A stretch of 64,000 nt of DNA from an uncultured Carboxylicivirga sp. Lineage in GTDB: Bacteria; Bacteroidota; Bacteroidia; Bacteroidales; Marinilabiliaceae. Location of the stretch: NCBI RefSeq assembly GCF_963668385.1, contig NZ_OY764327.1, positions 5,898,724-5,962,723 of the forward strand, given 5' to 3'. The stretch's first letter is position 1. Each line of letters begins with the position of its first letter. A program made the position numbers and the translations under genes. This document shows, piece after piece, positions 62,548 through 64,000 of the stretch. A model generated the notes under the pieces. It saw nothing but the letters and a program-made list of their open reading frames with translations, made no database searches and had not been told where the DNA came from.

Positions 62548-62841
62548 AGTTAAATTTTTATATCAATTTGGTGTTACTTCCTAAACAATTCATGATTCAA
62601 ATAGAAGAAGAAATTTGGTAAAATTCAATGACTTTTACCACCTTCAAGGGAGGTTTTTAAAATATTATACTATTAATCTACCATTAGTGTATAAAAACAC
62701 TACCCTTTCTCTATTTTTTACTATCTCACAAAATACTTTCTTCTATAAAGATGAATCCGGTTCTTTTTGTTTGTAAAAACATCCAAAATTTTAAATACAA
62801 ACTACTTGATGGGCTAGGTCACAATAATCACTATTTCTGTT

Positions 62842-63486
62842 TTATGAAACCAAAAATGGATTACTCATTTTTTCCCGTCCAACGGTTGTTGATGGACCAT
62901 GACCAGGAAATAACTGGACATCATCATCCAATGTAAGAATTTTATCCTTTAAATTGGTAACAAGCGTATCGAAATCACCACCTGGCAGATCTGTACGACC
63001 AATGCTGCCCTGAAAAATAGAGTCACCCACAATGGCTATTTTATCCTCTTTACTGTAAAAGATAATTCCTCCCATTGAATGCCCCGGAACGTGAATAACT
63101 TCCAACGATGAATTTCCGAATTTAACTATATCTCCTTCGTTTAAATAATTAGATATAGACGGTGGATTTTGATCAACCTCAACCCCAAACTGTGCTGCAT
63201 AACTCACTGTTTGATCAATTAAAAATTCATCGCCTTTATGTGCTTCCATTTCCAAGTTGTATGTCTCAGCAATAAAAGTGGAGCCAAAAACATGATCGAG
63301 ATGTAAATGCGTTTGGAGCAACTTCACCGGTTTATAGCCATTGGTTTCGATAAATTCAGCAATAGAATTACGCTCAGCAGGAGATAAACAACCCGGATCG
63401 ATAATTGCACACTCTTTTGTCTCGTCTGAAAGAATATATGTATTTTCCTGCCACATATTAATTGGCAGCACGTCAATTTTAATCAT
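62842..63486 (-). CDS. Metallo-beta-lactamase fold hydrolase (glyoxalase II-like)
   Basis: A 214-residue protein with the MBL metal-binding pattern: QTHLHLDHVFG (HxHxDH), then VIHVPGHSMGGIIF, GDSIFQGSIGRTDLPGGD, and LFPGHGPSTT. It matches the short glyoxalase-II-like or persulfide-dioxygenase-like group; the long C-terminal substrate domain of true glyoxalase II is missing. The frame extends 17 codons further, into the end of pcm; the ATG at 63484-63486 (MIKIDVLPIN), 11 bases after the pcm stop, is preferred. Cotranscribed with pcm. Confidence 0.88.
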   Translation of the reverse strand: MIKIDVLPINMWQENTYILSDETKECAIIDPGCLSPAERNSIAEFIETNGYKPVKLLQTHLHLDHVFGSTFIAETYNLEMEAHKGDEFLIDQTVSYAAQFGVEVDQNPPSISNYLNEGDIVKFGNSSLEVIHVPGHSMGGIIFYSKEDKIAIVGDSIFQGSIGRTDLPGGDFDTLVTNLKDKILTLDDDVQLFPGHGPSTTVGREKMSNPFLVS

Positions 63487-63497
63487 CTGTATAATAT

Positions 63498-64000
63498 TTA
63501 ATTTACGGTTCCTTTTAACATAGGTACAAAAGCACATTCTCCTATTTGCTCTTGCTCAAAATCATCCTCCCCCAAACGCGTAATACGTGTCATCATTTGT
63601 TTTTGATCTCCAATAGGAATTACCATCACTCCACCTATTTTCATTTGTAATAATAACTTATCGGGTATAAATGGTGCTCCAGCTGTAATTATTACTTTAT
63701 CGAACGGAGCAAAAGATGGTAAACCTTCATATCCATCTCCCAGAAAAAAACGTCCACTGTACCCCATTTGTTTTAATAATTTGGTTGAACGTGTATATAA
63801 TTCCTTTTGTCTTTCGATGGAATACAAACTTACTCCCATTTGAATTAACACCGCTGCCTGATAACCCGATCCAGTTCCTACTTCCAACACTTTTTCGCCT
63901 GGTGTAATATTTAATAATTGAGATTGCAAAGCTACAGTATAAGGTTGCGAAATCGTTTGTCCGGCCGCAATTGGGAAGGCCTTGTCCTGATAAGCAAATG
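63498..64000 (-). CDS. pcm: Protein-L-isoaspartate O-methyltransferase, 5' end outside window
   Basis: The frame is open from 63498 to the window end, giving 167 codons. It includes AYQDKAFPIAAGQTISQPY (the Pcm hallmark before the SAM site), VLEVGTGSGYQAAVL (SAM motif I), and DKVIITAGAPFIP. A TTG at 63929 is only an internal codon, not the start. The enzyme repairs L-isoaspartyl residues in aged proteins by methylation with S-adenosylmethionine. The missing part is about 45-55 residues at the N-terminus. It is followed 11 bases on by the metallo-hydrolase gene. Confidence 0.93.
   Translation of the reverse strand, partial: FAYQDKAFPIAAGQTISQPYTVALQSQLLNITPGEKVLEVGTGSGYQAAVLIQMGVSLYSIERQKELYTRSTKLLKQMGYSGRFFLGDGYEGLPSFAPFDKVIITAGAPFIPDKLLLQMKIGGVMVIPIGDQKQMMTRITRLGEDDFEQEQIGECAFVPMLKGTVN

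Noticed and set aside
62548-62841. Glycine riboswitch ahead of gcvP
   Set aside because: The space has only one short imperfect hairpin (62638-62656) and lacks the paired aptamer layout; the gene-free sequence is otherwise plain AT-rich DNA.
1-64000. tRNA, rRNA or other structured RNA genes
   Set aside because: All gaps were read on both strands for cloverleaf ends (CCA, GTTCRANYC arm) and none was recognised.

Overview
The window is a chromosomal segment of a low-GC member of the Bacteroidota, most likely a marine or anaerobic Bacteroidales/Marinilabiliales-type organism. The evidence is the phylum-typical promoter elements (TAnnTTTG around -7, with TTTG about 19 bases upstream), a type IX secretion (T9SS) C-terminal sorting domain, the gene order bamD - rpoZ-like - coaBC - DUF4835/porD - recN, and the PASTA - rluD - ddl block. 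The genus cannot be fixed from this sequence. No rRNA, tRNA, CRISPR array, prophage or intact insertion sequence was seen.

Region 1 (1-11.4 kb, mostly minus strand) is a stress and signalling island. It holds a truncated EamA transporter, Dps, a double universal stress protein, a three-gene membrane cluster (81-aa-class protein, holin-fold protein, YtxH protein), an MscS channel, a coiled-coil lipoprotein and CsbD. Next come a lone receiver protein with a PAS histidine kinase, an NtrC-type sigma54 response regulator, and a hybrid kinase with receiver and HPt domains. Several gaps in this island carry TGTGG/CCACA inverted half-sites, and three of them also hold sigma54-like -24/-12 sequences with exact spacing. 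I infer a compact local sigma54 regulon controlled by the NtrC-type protein; this is the strongest candidate for an undescribed system here.

Region 2 (11.4-25.8 kb) carries lipid-related genes (APP1-like phosphatase, diacylglycerol-kinase family), tRNA modification (mnmA, tilS), pabB, a 2-Cys peroxiredoxin, pepT, proS, a Ser/Arg-rich lipoprotein and a FadL-like porin. The 671-base space after the porin holds a 265-bp non-autonomous inverted-repeat element with a 5-bp target duplication, then four copies of the palindrome GGTACGTACC at 22-23 base spacing.

Region 3 (25.8-36.8 kb) is core metabolism and envelope biogenesis: cysND, fabI, recN, a PorD-like protein, coaBC, an RNA polymerase omega-like protein, bamD, an alpha-oxoamine synthase and a methyltransferase.

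Region 4 (36.9-42.4 kb) is a 1761-residue secreted protein containing four near-identical 744-bp repeats, followed by a 64-codon gene of unknown function.

Region 5 (42.4-64 kb) is mostly housekeeping: a QueF-family protein lacking the catalytic cysteine, an RlmD-like methyltransferase, an SDR, dnaB, ispE, two carboxylase/decarboxylase subunits, an LptF/G permease, tgt lacking the zinc cysteines, a glycosyltransferase - ECF sigma - rsmG unit, rpmH, PASTA - rluD - ddl, a DUF4097 protein, gcvP, a metallo-hydrolase and a truncated pcm. Start codons were moved from the longest ORF where overlaps or promoter elements argued for it, and this is noted per gene.
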